Shown here one piece after another: positions 1 through 8,467 of a DNA stretch of 64,000 nucleotides (positions within the stretch are counted from its first letter, which is position 1; the number at the start of each line of letters is the position of its first letter). Source of the stretch: UBA1926 sp036732005. GTDB taxonomy: Bacteria > Planctomycetota > Phycisphaerae > Phycisphaerales > UBA1924. The stretch spans positions 248,001 to 312,000 of the forward strand of contig DAINDF010000002.1 in NCBI GenBank assembly GCA_036732005.1, given 5' to 3'. A program made the position numbers and the translations under genes. The notes beneath the pieces were generated by a model. The model saw only the letters and a program-made list of their open reading frames with translations. It ran no database searches and was not told where the DNA came from.

Positions 1-923
1 CGCAGGCTCAGGCCCAGGCCGGTCAGTTTCTCGCGGACCTCGGTGAGCGAGGTGGCGCCGAAGTTCTTGACGCCCATGAGCTCGGCCTCGGTGTGGCTGC
101 ACAGGTCGCCGAGCGTCTGGATGTTGAGCACCTGGAGCGCCTTGCGTGCCCGGACGGAGAGCTGCAAGTCGCCCACGGGCTTGTTGAGCAGGGCCTCCTT
201 GCCGCTGCCCTTGAGCCGCTCCATGATCGCGCGGCGGGCCGAGCGGTGCGCGTCCTCGAGCCCCTGGCCGAGGCGGAGGCCCTTCATGGAGAGCATCTTC
301 TTGATCTCTTCGAGGCTGCTCTCGCCGAAGTTTTTGTAGGACATCAGCTCCTGCTCGGTGATGCGGAGCAGGTCGCCGAGCGTGCGGATGTTCATCTTCT
401 TGAGGCAGGTGCGGGCGCGGACGGAGAGCTCGAAGTCGGTCACGGGGGTGTCGAGCAGGGCGCGCCGCTTGAGGATGTCCCGGTCCTGGTCCTCCTCGAT
501 GACCATCTCCTTGCTGGCGATGACATCCTTCATGAAGAGCTTCGCCCGCGGGTGGGTGGGGTTCGTGTCGAGCACCTGGCGCAGGCAGCGCTCGGCGCGG
601 ACATGATCGCCCCGATCCTCGAACAGGACCGCGAGGTTCATCAGCGCCCGCACCGGCGCGGGCGGGCGGTCGCAGCAGCGCTCGTAGAGCGCGATGGCCT
701 CGTCCTCCTCGCCCATCAGGTCGACCTGGTAGGCGAGCTGGAAGAGCGCGTCGTTGTTCTCCGGGTCGGCCGCGACGGCGCGACGCAACTCGGCCACGGC
801 GCCGAACCGGTCGCCCGAGTCGAGCATCTTCAGGGCCTCGGAGAAGTGCCGGCTCGAGGCCTCGGGGTTGCGCTGGGCCGACTGATCGGTCCCGATCACC
901 ATGTCCAGTGGATCGTTCGACAT
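1..923 (-). CDS. TPR protein with two RNA-polymerase alpha-CTD-like domains (C-terminus cut by window edge)
   Basis: The reading frame is open from the ATG at 923 to the left edge (about 307 residues, no stop). Residues about 22-135 form TPR-like helices (AVAELRRAVAADPENNDALF). Two copies of an RpoA C-terminal-domain-like module follow, at about 158-218 (LSVRARTCLKKMNIRTLGDL, then YKNFGESSLEEIKKML) and about 246-307 (LSVRARKALQVLNIQTLGDL, then VKNFGATSLTEVREKL). These match the helix-hairpin-helix signature of bacterial alpha-CTD, which binds UP-element DNA and activators. No alpha N-terminal assembly domain is present, so this is not RpoA. The start is supported by GAGG five bases upstream of the ATG. 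A role in transcription or as a DNA/protein adaptor is inference from the domain alone. Confidence 0.85.
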   Translation of the reverse strand, partial: MSNDPLDMVIGTDQSAQRNPEASSRHFSEALKMLDSGDRFGAVAELRRAVAADPENNDALFQLAYQVDLMGEEDEAIALYERCCDRPPAPVRALMNLAVLFEDRGDHVRAERCLRQVLDTNPTHPRAKLFMKDVIASKEMVIEEDQDRDILKRRALLDTPVTDFELSVRARTCLKKMNIRTLGDLLRITEQELMSYKNFGESSLEEIKKMLSMKGLRLGQGLEDAHRSARRAIMERLKGSGKEALLNKPVGDLQLSVRARKALQVLNIQTLGDLCSHTEAELMGVKNFGATSLTEVREKLTGLGLSL

Positions 924-1040
924 GCGTTCCTCGTTGGGTCTTTCGGTCTGTGTTCGCGGGAGGGCCCGCGCGCGTGCCGCCTCGCCGCGGCTTTCGGCTT
1001 GTTCAGGCGGAGTTTAGGCGTCCCGGATCCGGGGCAGCGG

Positions 1041-2567
1041 TCAGGCCGGCTCCGAAGCGGGGCCCGGCAGGTCGCGGACCAGCCGCATCCGGGTCCAGTG
1101 TCCTTGCAAAAACCGAACGAGGAGGGCCAGGCCCAGGCAGATGATGTACGCGGAGGCCCCGACCCAGGGGCCCACCCCGCCGAGCGACGGGGCGAGCGCG
1201 ATCGTGAGGTGCCCCCCGCCCACGATGCACACCCAGGAGAGCACCAGCGTGGCCACGCCGGGCCAGACCGTGTCGCCCGCGCCCCGGAGGGCCCCGGAGA
1301 GGGTGATGGCGAGCGCGTCGAAAAGCTGGAAGATCGCCGCGGCGATCATGACCTTCGACCCCACGGCGATCAGGGCGGCCCGCTGGTCCGGGGGCGTCTC
1401 CGCGCTGATGAACAGCCCGATGAGCGGATCGCGGAATAGCAGGAAGGCGACGGCGCACAGGGCCATGTAGGCCATCCCGACCCGGACGCCGAGCCAGGTC
1501 CGGCTGCGGGCGAGGTCGGGGCGGCGCATGCCCATGCACTTGCCGACGATCGCCGTGAGGGCGATGGAGAGCCCGACGGCGGGCATGAAGGAAAGGTGCA
1601 TGTACCGCAGGGCGATCCACCCGGCGGTGTTGGCGACAAGGGGGTCGTTGCCGGCGGCCTCGGCGGCCATCGGGATCAGCCAGGTCATCAGGTAGGCCCA
1701 GCAGATCATCTCGTTGACGAACATGAGCGCCCCGGGCCACCCGATCCGGCAGATGTCCCGCAGGTGCAGCCGGGAGGGCCGCCACGCCGCCCGGGTGCCG
1801 AGTTCGCGGGCGTAGCGGGGGCCCATGAAGATAACGAAGGGGATGACGAGTTCCACGAACGACCCAATGACGGTCCCGACGGCCGCGCCCGCCACGCCGA
1901 GTTGCGGCGCACCGAAGTGCCCGAAGATCAGGACATAATTGGCGGCGACATTGACAAGATTGCCCGCGAGCACCGAGACCATCACGATCATCGGGCGGTG
2001 CATGCCGTAGAAATAGTGCCCCAGCGAGCGGGCCGCGGTGGTGAACAGCCCGCCCGCGAGCATGATCTGGGCGTACTGGGTCTCGAACCGCAGCAGGTCG
2101 GGCTCGTGCCCCATGAGCCCGTAGAGCCTCGGCGTGAGCAGGGCGAACGGGAGCATGACGAGGACCCACGACGCCGCGCTGAGCCACAGCGCGTTCCATG
2201 CATAGGCCGCCCCTTCTCGCGGCCTCCCGGCGCCGAGGTTCTGGCTGACATAGGAGTTGACCACCCCGGTCAACCCGAGCACGGCGGCCATGACCAGCCA
2301 GGCGAGGATGCCCCCGTTGCCCTGCGCCGAGACATAGACGGGCTCGGGCCCGATGCTCTTGACCATCAACGCGTCGATGAACTGCATGACCGTGTACGAG
2401 GTCATGGTGACCACCGTCGGAGCGGCGATCGCGAGCATCTCGCGGAGCGGGTGCGACTGGATCTGCTCGAGCGTGGGCTCGCGAGGCGTGTCGGCCCCGG
2501 CGCCCAGGCCGATCTCGGCGCCGGGCTCGGTGAGCGAGGATTCCAATGGGATCTGCGAGTCCGTCAT
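1041..2567 (-). CDS. MATE family efflux transporter
   Basis: 508-residue polytopic inner-membrane protein of the MATE (NorM/DinF) family, cation-coupled exporters of cationic drugs and metabolites. The N-terminal cytoplasmic tail (about 45 residues) is followed by the first helix with PTVVTMTSYTVMQFIDALMV, then LAWLVMAAVLGLTGVVNSYV, and about twelve hydrophobic segments arranged as two similar halves. The length is slightly above the usual 440-480 residues because of the hydrophilic N-terminus. It lies 93 bp downstream of the TPR lipoprotein gene on the same strand but shares no obvious function with it. No clear ribosome binding site precedes the chosen ATG, so the start could lie further in. 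Substrate unknown. Confidence 0.9.
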   Translation of the reverse strand: MTDSQIPLESSLTEPGAEIGLGAGADTPREPTLEQIQSHPLREMLAIAAPTVVTMTSYTVMQFIDALMVKSIGPEPVYVSAQGNGGILAWLVMAAVLGLTGVVNSYVSQNLGAGRPREGAAYAWNALWLSAASWVLVMLPFALLTPRLYGLMGHEPDLLRFETQYAQIMLAGGLFTTAARSLGHYFYGMHRPMIVMVSVLAGNLVNVAANYVLIFGHFGAPQLGVAGAAVGTVIGSFVELVIPFVIFMGPRYARELGTRAAWRPSRLHLRDICRIGWPGALMFVNEMICWAYLMTWLIPMAAEAAGNDPLVANTAGWIALRYMHLSFMPAVGLSIALTAIVGKCMGMRRPDLARSRTWLGVRVGMAYMALCAVAFLLFRDPLIGLFISAETPPDQRAALIAVGSKVMIAAAIFQLFDALAITLSGALRGAGDTVWPGVATLVLSWVCIVGGGHLTIALAPSLGGVGPWVGASAYIICLGLALLVRFLQGHWTRMRLVRDLPGPASEPA

Positions 2568-2660
2568 CTGAAGCCACCCGAGAGACGCCGCGCGGCGACG
2601 AGCCGAGAGGCCTCGATCGTAGCCGGGCAGGGCCCCCGCGTACGGTTCGCGAGGGTCGCT

Positions 2661-3881
2661 TCAGTTCGTCGGCGCCGCCGCGAACTCGCCGAGTGCCTCG
2701 GCGATCGCGAGGCAGGCCTGATTTGCGGGGTCGATCTCGAGCGCGGCCTGGGCCGAGTTGAGCGCTTCGGCGCCGCGTCCGAGTTCCATGAGCACCATCG
2801 CCCTGGCGCCCAGCAGGTCGGCGCTGCGGCGGGCCCGCAGAAGGCCCGCGTCGAGTTTCTCCAGGGCTGCCCCGGGTTCGCCCGCGGCGAGGTGGCACAT
2901 TGCCCAGAGGACATACCCGTTCGGATCGTCCGGCGCGATGGAGACGACGCGCGAAGCGGCCCGGCGCTGCTCGTTCTCGTCGCGCAGCGTGAACGCGGTG
3001 CGTCCGAGACCGACCCAGGCGGCCGCGTCGGAGGCGCCGGCCCCGAGGATGAGCCCGCGGTAGATCTCCCGCGCATCCACCGGACGGTCCAGGGCCATCA
3101 GGCATTCGGCCCGCATGTGCAGCAGGTCCCGCCTCCCGGCGTTCTGCGGGTCACGGAGCAAGTGGATGAGGTTGGAATCGGCCTCGGCGTACCGGCCCGC
3201 GGCGACCTGCGCGGCGGCGAGGTCCTCGAGGATCGCGCCGTCGTCCGGCGCGAGCAGGCGTGCCTTGTTGAAGTACAGGCAGGCGCCCGCCGCGTCGGAT
3301 TCGATCAGCGCCACATGCCCGAGCAACTGCTGCACGCCGGGCGAGTGCTCGGCGGCAACCGAGCCGGAGAGCAGCGAGCGGGCCTCGCCCACCCGCCCCA
3401 GATCGATGAGCATCTCCCCCGCCGCGATCGTGTGCTGCGCGTTGTACGGATCCAGCGCCGCGGCGGCGTTGAACGCGGCGAGGGCCTGCTCGGGCTCGCC
3501 GAGCCGCTCGTGCACGACCCCCAGGAAGGCATGCCCGTCCACGGACTCCGGATCGATCTCCAGCGCCCGGCGCAGCGAGAGCAGCGCCTCCCCGATCGAC
3601 CCCCGCTCGATATGGATGCGGCCGCGGAGCACATGCAGCGCCGCGTTCTCCTCGGTCAGCGCCAGCGCCGCGGTGGTCTTCTTCATCGCCTTGTCGAGAT
3701 CGCCCGCCAGGAACGCCTGGCGTGCCATGTCGTACTCCGTGGCGGCTTTGATGCCGTCGAGACGCTGCTTGGCCAGCGAAACCCCCTCGCGCGTGTAGGC
3801 CCCGTGCCCCCCGCACGCGGGAAGGAGCGAGGCGGCCACCGCGAGGGCGAGAAGCCGGGCGCAGCGCGGGTCGCGTGTCAT
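2661..3881 (-). CDS. TPR-repeat lipoprotein
   Basis: 406 residues. The start at 3881 is preferred over an upstream in-frame start because it gives a compact lipoprotein signal (LALAVAASLLPAC, lipobox LPAC) and is preceded by a purine-rich GGGGGAA. The mature part is a chain of tetratricopeptide repeats, e.g. ALLSLRRALEIDPESVDGHA and AAFNAAAALDPYNAQHTIAA, which are helical protein-protein interaction units. It starts 25 bp after the secretin gene and is probably co-transcribed with it. That makes it a candidate pilotin or assembly factor analogous to the TPR lipoprotein PilF/PilW that helps secretin multimerise. The pilotin role is inference from context and architecture. Confidence 0.85.
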   Translation of the reverse strand: MTRDPRCARLLALAVAASLLPACGGHGAYTREGVSLAKQRLDGIKAATEYDMARQAFLAGDLDKAMKKTTAALALTEENAALHVLRGRIHIERGSIGEALLSLRRALEIDPESVDGHAFLGVVHERLGEPEQALAAFNAAAALDPYNAQHTIAAGEMLIDLGRVGEARSLLSGSVAAEHSPGVQQLLGHVALIESDAAGACLYFNKARLLAPDDGAILEDLAAAQVAAGRYAEADSNLIHLLRDPQNAGRRDLLHMRAECLMALDRPVDAREIYRGLILGAGASDAAAWVGLGRTAFTLRDENEQRRAASRVVSIAPDDPNGYVLWAMCHLAAGEPGAALEKLDAGLLRARRSADLLGARAMVLMELGRGAEALNSAQAALEIDPANQACLAIAEALGEFAAAPTN

Positions 3882-3906
3882 CCTTGATTCCCCCTGTCGG
3901 AGCGGA

Positions 3907-5913
3907 CTACTCAACGCCATCCTCGGTCGGAGCCGTGGTCAGGTCGGCGGGCGTCCCCGGGTCGTGCGCTCGGCCCGAGAGCAGGCCGTCGGGGTCGCGG
4001 CGGAAGACATCGTCGAGGATGCTCCGGCTGGGCCAGACGAGCCCGCGCCTCATCAGGCTCTCGCGGAGCCGGATGGCGTCGGTCGAGTGCGGCGAGAGCG
4101 CGAGGGCCCGCTGGACCTTGAGCAGTGCCCGGCGGTCGTCGCCATCCCGCAGGAGCTCCTCGGCCTCGATCAGCAGCCGGCCCACCTGCCGCTCCCGGCT
4201 CCAGGGGAGCAGCCCCTCGCGGGCGCCGACGCGGGCGTGCTCGACATAGTCGCTCGCCCGCTCGCCCTCGAGCGTCAGCACCGTGTCGTCCACGACGGTG
4301 GGGGTGATCATGAAGATGATCTCGTTCCGCCCCACGACATCGTCCTGCCCGCGGAAGGCGGCGCCGATGACGGGGATATCCCCGAAGAACGGCACCTGGC
4401 GGCGGGTGTAGGTCGTGCTCTCGGTGAACAGACCACCCAGCACCACCGTCTGACCGTCGCGGACGATCAGATTGGTGACCAACTCGGTCGTGTCCTCGTC
4501 CGGGATGGTCACGGCCTGCCCCGTCGAGGTGGTGGACTCGCGGAGTTTCGCGGTCGAGACCTGTGGTTTGACTTCGAGGCGGATCAGGTTCTCATTGGTC
4601 ACAAACGGGCGGATGTGGAGCTGCGTGCCCGTGTCGAGGAACTCGACCGTCTGCGTGGTCGCGGTCTCCGTCGTGGTTGTGTTCAGGAAGCCCACGCGCG
4701 TCCCGACCAGCACCCGGGCGGGCTGGCGGTTGAGCGTGAGCACCTTGGGGTTCGAGATGACCGTGACATCCGTGATCTCGTCGAGGACCCGAAGGAAGAC
4801 CGCGATGTCCTCGTCGATCACGCCCACCTTGAGCGAGGCCTTGCCGCCGACATTCCCGACATTCGAGGTAATCGCCCTCGCCTCGCCGTCCGGGCCCGGG
4901 AAGGCCGTGTCCGTCTCGGTCCCGTTGACGAGCGAGACGCCCCGGCCCCCGATGAGGCTGTTGGCCGCCGTGAGCGGGTTGAGGAAGTCCGTGAAGTTCA
5001 GGTCCCCGATGAGGGAGAAGTCGATCCCGAACGCGTTCTCCTCGTTGATCGCCGCCTGGAGGATCGTGGCCTCGACGAGCACCTGGCTGGGGCGTGTGTC
5101 CAGCTGCTTGACGAGCGATTCGATCTCGTCCAGGTTCTCGTCGAAGTCGTGGACCACCAGCACCGCGTTGTTGGCGTAGGTGTCCTTGCCGACGGGACCG
5201 GTCGCCGGGATCTCGAAGTCCGCCGACTCGTTCGGCGCCGTGATCGTCCCCGTCTCGCTCAGCAGCGGCGCCACGAACCTCGCCGCGTCCACCGCGTTCA
5301 GGTAGTTCAGCGAGATGACCCGCGACGCCTTCCGCCGTGTCGCCGACGCGATCTGTTCGAGCTGCTCGCTCGTGTAGACATAGATGAAGTTGCCTCGCTC
5401 GATATATCCGTAGCCGTTGATGTGCAGGATCGCGTCCAGCGCCTCGTAGAAGGTCACCCCGTACAGGTCCGCGGTCACCATCGAGGAAATCTCGGGGCTG
5501 GTCACGATGTTCCGGCGGCTCTGGATCGACAGCAGCTGGAGCACCGCGCGGAGGTTCTCGTGGTTCACATGCAGATCGACCAGATCGAACTCGTCGACGA
5601 GCACCTCGCCCCGGAAGACCGACTCGACCTCGGGTCCGCCCGCGGCGGGAGGCTCGCCCTCCGGACCTTCATCCGGGACAGCCTCCTGCGGCAGCGCGTC
5701 CAGTTCCTGCGCCTCGGCGGCCTGGTTCGAGGCGGCCTGGGCGGCCTCGACCTGCGCCATCATCTCCGCCAGTTGCTTGTTGAGGTCCCCGAGCCCGGGC
5801 AGCAGCCCGTCCTGGGCCGATGCAACCGGACCGGCAGGGCCGGTCACCGCCGCAAGGCAGACCGCTGCGACAAGCACGCGGGTGTGATGTCGGGTCGCGG
5901 CGTGAGCGCCCAT
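3907..5913 (-). CDS. Secretin (GspD/PilQ-like outer-membrane channel)
   Basis: 668 residues with the ATG at 5913 (GGAAGGA about six bases upstream) and a signal peptide ending near PVASAQ. An STN-like domain (VDLHVNHENLRAVLQLLSIQ ... GNFIYVYT) is followed by a NolW-like N domain (SRVISLNYLNAVDAARFVAP). The C-terminal secretin domain at about residues 380-540 has VISNPKVLTLNRQPARVLVG, TNLIVRDGQTVVLGGLF, VPFFGDIPVIGAAFR and IIFMITPTVV. Secretins form the gated outer-membrane ring of type II secretion and type IV pilus machines. About 115 residues follow the secretin domain, including a TPR-like stretch (ALLKVQRALALSPHSTDAIR), longer than the usual short tail. Neighbours are a pseudopilin and a TPR lipoprotein; no ATPase or GspF gene is in view. 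Confidence 0.93.
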   Translation of the reverse strand: MGAHAATRHHTRVLVAAVCLAAVTGPAGPVASAQDGLLPGLGDLNKQLAEMMAQVEAAQAASNQAAEAQELDALPQEAVPDEGPEGEPPAAGGPEVESVFRGEVLVDEFDLVDLHVNHENLRAVLQLLSIQSRRNIVTSPEISSMVTADLYGVTFYEALDAILHINGYGYIERGNFIYVYTSEQLEQIASATRRKASRVISLNYLNAVDAARFVAPLLSETGTITAPNESADFEIPATGPVGKDTYANNAVLVVHDFDENLDEIESLVKQLDTRPSQVLVEATILQAAINEENAFGIDFSLIGDLNFTDFLNPLTAANSLIGGRGVSLVNGTETDTAFPGPDGEARAITSNVGNVGGKASLKVGVIDEDIAVFLRVLDEITDVTVISNPKVLTLNRQPARVLVGTRVGFLNTTTTETATTQTVEFLDTGTQLHIRPFVTNENLIRLEVKPQVSTAKLRESTTSTGQAVTIPDEDTTELVTNLIVRDGQTVVLGGLFTESTTYTRRQVPFFGDIPVIGAAFRGQDDVVGRNEIIFMITPTVVDDTVLTLEGERASDYVEHARVGAREGLLPWSRERQVGRLLIEAEELLRDGDDRRALLKVQRALALSPHSTDAIRLRESLMRRGLVWPSRSILDDVFRRDPDGLLSGRAHDPGTPADLTTAPTEDGVE

Positions 5914-6133
5914 GCTCGGTCCTTCCGGTCGACGCCGCGCGGCGGGCCACGGCGCTCGGCACACCCCCGTCGGGGGGTGCTCTCCGTGGTTCTTCGTCCG
6001 AGAGGCGGGCCGACTTTTCCAAAGGTGCGGGTAGTGAGGACGCCTCGGGGCGGAATCGACGGCTCCGACGGGTCGCTCACCGAGATGGGTGGGGGGGCGG
6101 CACGCGCGGCGGGGCCCGCACGAACCGGCCGCC

Positions 6134-6394
6134 TCAGCCGCCGTCCGGGCCCGGATCAGGGACGGTCAGAGGCTCCTCCCGCTCGGGCTCGATCTCGGGC
6201 GTTTCCTCGGCGGGCGGCGTGGCCTCCGCCTTCGGGACCGCGTACGCGGAGCGGGGGATGTCGCTCACCAGCCGCAACTTGGTCCAGAAGAGCATCCCGG
6301 CGAAGAGCGCGACAGCCCCGACAACAGTCAGCAGCCGCAGGGCGGACCAGCGACCGGAGTTGTGGGGGCGTTCGTGAGGCACCGCCGGGATCAT
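6134..6394 (-). CDS. Small single-pass membrane protein
   Basis: 86 residues: a short cytoplasmic N-terminus, one transmembrane helix (LRLLTVVGAVALFAGMLFW) and a Pro/Glu-rich tail. I do not recognise a family. It sits between the pseudopilin gene (80 bp upstream) and the secretin gene (220 bp downstream) on the same strand. The arrangement of one TM helix plus a proline-rich periplasmic part resembles a minimal GspC/PilP-type connector, but that is only a contextual guess. No good ribosome binding site is visible. Confidence 0.6.
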   Translation of the reverse strand: MIPAVPHERPHNSGRWSALRLLTVVGAVALFAGMLFWTKLRLVSDIPRSAYAVPKAEATPPAEETPEIEPEREEPLTVPDPGPDGG

Positions 6395-6474
6395 CGGCCG
6401 GGTCGGGGCGACGGGATCAGCCGCAGCCCCGGATCTCGGGAACCCACTCGCGTGGCGGCGAACGGATGGGTCGG

Positions 6475-6888
6475 TTACCGGACCACGGGCGAGAGCCGGC
6501 CGGTCTCCGGGTCGTAGACCCAGTCTGCCGAGTGGTCGGTCGCGACGCGGAAGCCCCCGGTCAGGGGGTTCACGGGCGGATGGTCGAGGTACGCGCCGTC
6601 CACCAACGGCCCCCAGCCGCGATAGGCGTAGCCGAAGCGGTCGACAACCGTCGCGCTGGGCCCGTTGAGCTGGGCCAGCGTGGGCAGGGCCCCGGTCCGG
6701 GCCTTGAAGAGGGCGATGCGTTCCGAGACATGCGCCGCCAGGGCCTCGACCTGCGCCGCCCGGTCGTCGCTGGCGCTCCCGAGGCGCGGGGCGACCACCG
6801 CGGCCAGGATCCCCAGAATGACCACGACGACGACGATCTCGAGCAGCGAGAAACCGGGCCGGTCCTCGCGGGTTGCGACACGGAGCAT
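6475..6888 (-). CDS. Type II secretion/type IV pilin-like pseudopilin (GspG-like)
   Basis: 137 residues. The prepilin peptidase site is seen directly: a short charged leader ending in RPG, cleavage before F13, Glu at position +5, then a hydrophobic helix (FSLLEIVVVVVILGILAAVV). Mature pseudopilins of the GspG type form the short periplasmic pseudopilus that pushes substrates through the secretin. The C-terminal part (LPTLAQLNGPSATVVDRFGY ... VNPLTGGF ... DWVYDPETG) resembles the GspG/PulG C-terminal fold. The ATG at 6888 is chosen over an upstream GTG because GGAGGA lies six bases before it. A prepilin peptidase and an ATPase must be encoded elsewhere. Confidence 0.88.
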   Translation of the reverse strand: MLRVATREDRPGFSLLEIVVVVVILGILAAVVAPRLGSASDDRAAQVEALAAHVSERIALFKARTGALPTLAQLNGPSATVVDRFGYAYRGWGPLVDGAYLDHPPVNPLTGGFRVATDHSADWVYDPETGRLSPVVR

Positions 6889-6916
6889 GCGGAGTCCTCC
6901 CACCTGAACTCGAAAG

Positions 6917-6963
6917 GGCCGCCGCGCGCGGGCGGCCGTGCGCCGGGAACTCGTCTCCCGGCG
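6917..6963 (-). terminator. Two tandem GC hairpins between methyltransferase and pseudopilin genes
   Basis: Two perfect stem-loops lie side by side. The first has an 8-bp stem 6941-6948/6956-6963 (CGCCGGGA/TCCCGGCG). The second has a 7-bp stem 6917-6923/6931-6937 (GGCCGCC/GGCGGCC). On the minus strand the second is followed by CCCTTTCG, a poor U-tract. They may end the methyltransferase transcript, but without a real T-run the terminator call is weak. Confidence 0.35.
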
Positions 6964-7024
6964 TTGGACTCTGGTTTCGGGTGTCCGGGCGGTCGGCTTG
7001 AAAGGGTCGGGCGAAAGTCCCGGC

Positions 7025-7837
7025 TCAATCCCTCGATCGTGTGAGCGCGAGAAGCCGGTACCCGCTCTCCGCGGGCGCGTCCTCGTCGCCGAACTGGTCG
7101 GCGGTCCCCACCCAGGCGAGGGGGCTCCGCTCGATCAGGGTGGTCAATTGAGCGAGGCTGTAGGTCCGCAGGCGGTAGGCGGTGTCCAGGTGGTCCTCGT
7201 GCTGCCCGCGCTGAACGGCGAGGTGGCTGAACACGCGTTCGACCCGGGAGCCGCCGCGGGGCCCGGTGGGGGGGATGTACTGCACGGTCTGGGTGAGGGC
7301 GAGGCTCCCCCGGCGGGCCCGCCATGTGTCCTCGGTGGGGCCCTCGAGGGCGTAGCAGCAGGTGCTGATCCCCAGGATGTAAACGCCACCCGGTTTGAGG
7401 GCCCGGTGGATCTGGTTGAGATGGGCGAGGGCGTCGGCGTCGGTCATCAAGTGCCGGAAGGTGTTGATGATGTTGAACGCGACATCGACGGAGCCCTCGC
7501 GGCACGCGCCCGTGTCGACGAATGTGCGCATGTCCGCGGTCTCGGCGCAGGCGAGCCCCGCCAGGCCGGCGCGCTCGATGGTGACGCGGGCGTAGTCGAC
7601 CATCGCGGGGTTGAGGTCGAATCCGAGGATGCGTGAGCCGCGGCGGGCGGCGAGGCGGAGGCAGCGCCCGCTGCCGCAGGCGGGTTCGAGCCATTGGAGG
7701 CGGCGCGATTTTGTGCGCACGAACCGGGCGGCGGCGCGTTCGACGCCGTCGAGTTCACTCGCCGTGCCGGGGGTGTGGAGGATGTCGTAGAGCAGCGCGT
7801 CGTTGTAGAGGGAGTTGTGGACGGCGGAGTCGTGCAT
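7025..7837 (-). CDS. Class I SAM-dependent methyltransferase
   Basis: 270 residues with a Rossmann methyltransferase core. Motif I is WLEPACGSGR (about residues 49-58), followed by ILGFDLNPAMVDYAR with the acidic residue that binds the SAM ribose, and VDVAFNIINTFRHLM and HRALKPGGVYILG (post-motif III). The N-terminal NDALLYDILHTPG is typical of uncharacterised small-molecule methyltransferases annotated only as class I. The substrate cannot be told. It is transcribed divergently from the DinB-like gene with 68 bp between the starts. No ribosome binding site is obvious upstream of the ATG. Confidence 0.85.
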   Translation of the reverse strand: MHDSAVHNSLYNDALLYDILHTPGTASELDGVERAAARFVRTKSRRLQWLEPACGSGRCLRLAARRGSRILGFDLNPAMVDYARVTIERAGLAGLACAETADMRTFVDTGACREGSVDVAFNIINTFRHLMTDADALAHLNQIHRALKPGGVYILGISTCCYALEGPTEDTWRARRGSLALTQTVQYIPPTGPRGGSRVERVFSHLAVQRGQHEDHLDTAYRLRTYSLAQLTTLIERSPLAWVGTADQFGDEDAPAESGYRLLALTRSRD

Positions 7838-7905
7838 GCGAGCGGGATTGTTGCCCCGTAGAATGCCCGGTTCCGCTCGCCTGTCCGGGCCCGTCTGGAG
7901 GGGTC

Positions 7906-8442
7906 ATGCACGATCCGCGCTCGCTCGAGAACGCTGTCCGTCTTTCCGCCCCGCTGTTCGCCCGTTTTCTCGCCGGCTTCGAGGATTCGAACCGGACGGC
8001 CCAGGCGCCGGGGCTGCCGAATCACGCGGTCTGGACCGTGGGGCATGTCTCGCTGACCATGCACCGTGCCGCCGACCTGCTCAGCGGGTTCAAGCAGCCC
8101 CAGTTGCTGCCGACGGGGGACTGGATCCACGGGGACGGGACGGCGGGGGACCCGAGCCGCTTCGACACCGAGTCGGTCTGTTTCGGTTCGAGGCCGCTTC
8201 CCGAGCCCGGGAAGTACCCGCGTATGGCGAGGTCGCGTGAGATCTTCAACGCGGCGATCGACCGGCTCGCGGGTCAGGTGGGCGAGTCGACCCCGTCTGC
8301 TTTGGGCAAGGAAGTGAAATGGGGCAGCGCGATGCTGGCGGGGGGGGACCTGGTGCTCCGCGTCGTGTTCCACACGGGCACGCACACGGGGCAGTTGATC
8401 GATCTTCGGCGTGCTCTCGGGATGCCGCCGGTGCTCGGCTGA
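7906..8442 (+). CDS. DinB-like four-helix-bundle protein
   Basis: 178 residues. The pattern of metal-binding histidines typical of the DinB/YfiT superfamily is present: HVSLTMH near residues 47-53 and HTGTHTGQL near the C-terminus, with NHAVWTVGH before the first. Members are metal-dependent thiol transferases or proteins of unknown function. The ATG at 7906 is supported by GGAGGGG four bases upstream; longer frames upstream are non-coding. A TAGAAT -10-like hexamer lies at 7859-7864. Function in this organism unknown. Confidence 0.85.
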   Translation: MHDPRSLENAVRLSAPLFARFLAGFEDSNRTAQAPGLPNHAVWTVGHVSLTMHRAADLLSGFKQPQLLPTGDWIHGDGTAGDPSRFDTESVCFGSRPLPEPGKYPRMARSREIFNAAIDRLAGQVGESTPSALGKEVKWGSAMLAGGDLVLRVVFHTGTHTGQLIDLRRALGMPPVLG

Positions 8443-8455
8443 TCGCGGGCGACCC

Positions 8456-8461
8456 TACACT
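8456..8461 (+). promoter_or_regulatory. -10-like TACACT hexamer, leaderless start of the PfkB-family gene
   Basis: TACACT is followed by six bases (GGGTCC) and then the ATG at 8468, with no Shine-Dalgarno sequence. A start site seven bases after a -10 hexamer would coincide with the start codon, giving a leaderless mRNA. The same geometry recurs at eight other genes in the window. Confidence 0.55.
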
Positions 8462-8467
8462 GGGTCC

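Noticed and set aside
5962..5979. Hairpin CACCCCC/GGGGGTG upstream of the secretin gene as a terminator
   Set aside because: There is no T-run on either strand; it may be a leader structure, but nothing supports a terminator.
7983..7993. T-arm-like GGTTCGAATCC on the minus strand, possible tRNA
   Set aside because: The flanking bases (TCCGG and CCTCG) do not pair into a T-stem, no acceptor or anticodon arm can be built, and the site lies inside the DinB-like coding region.
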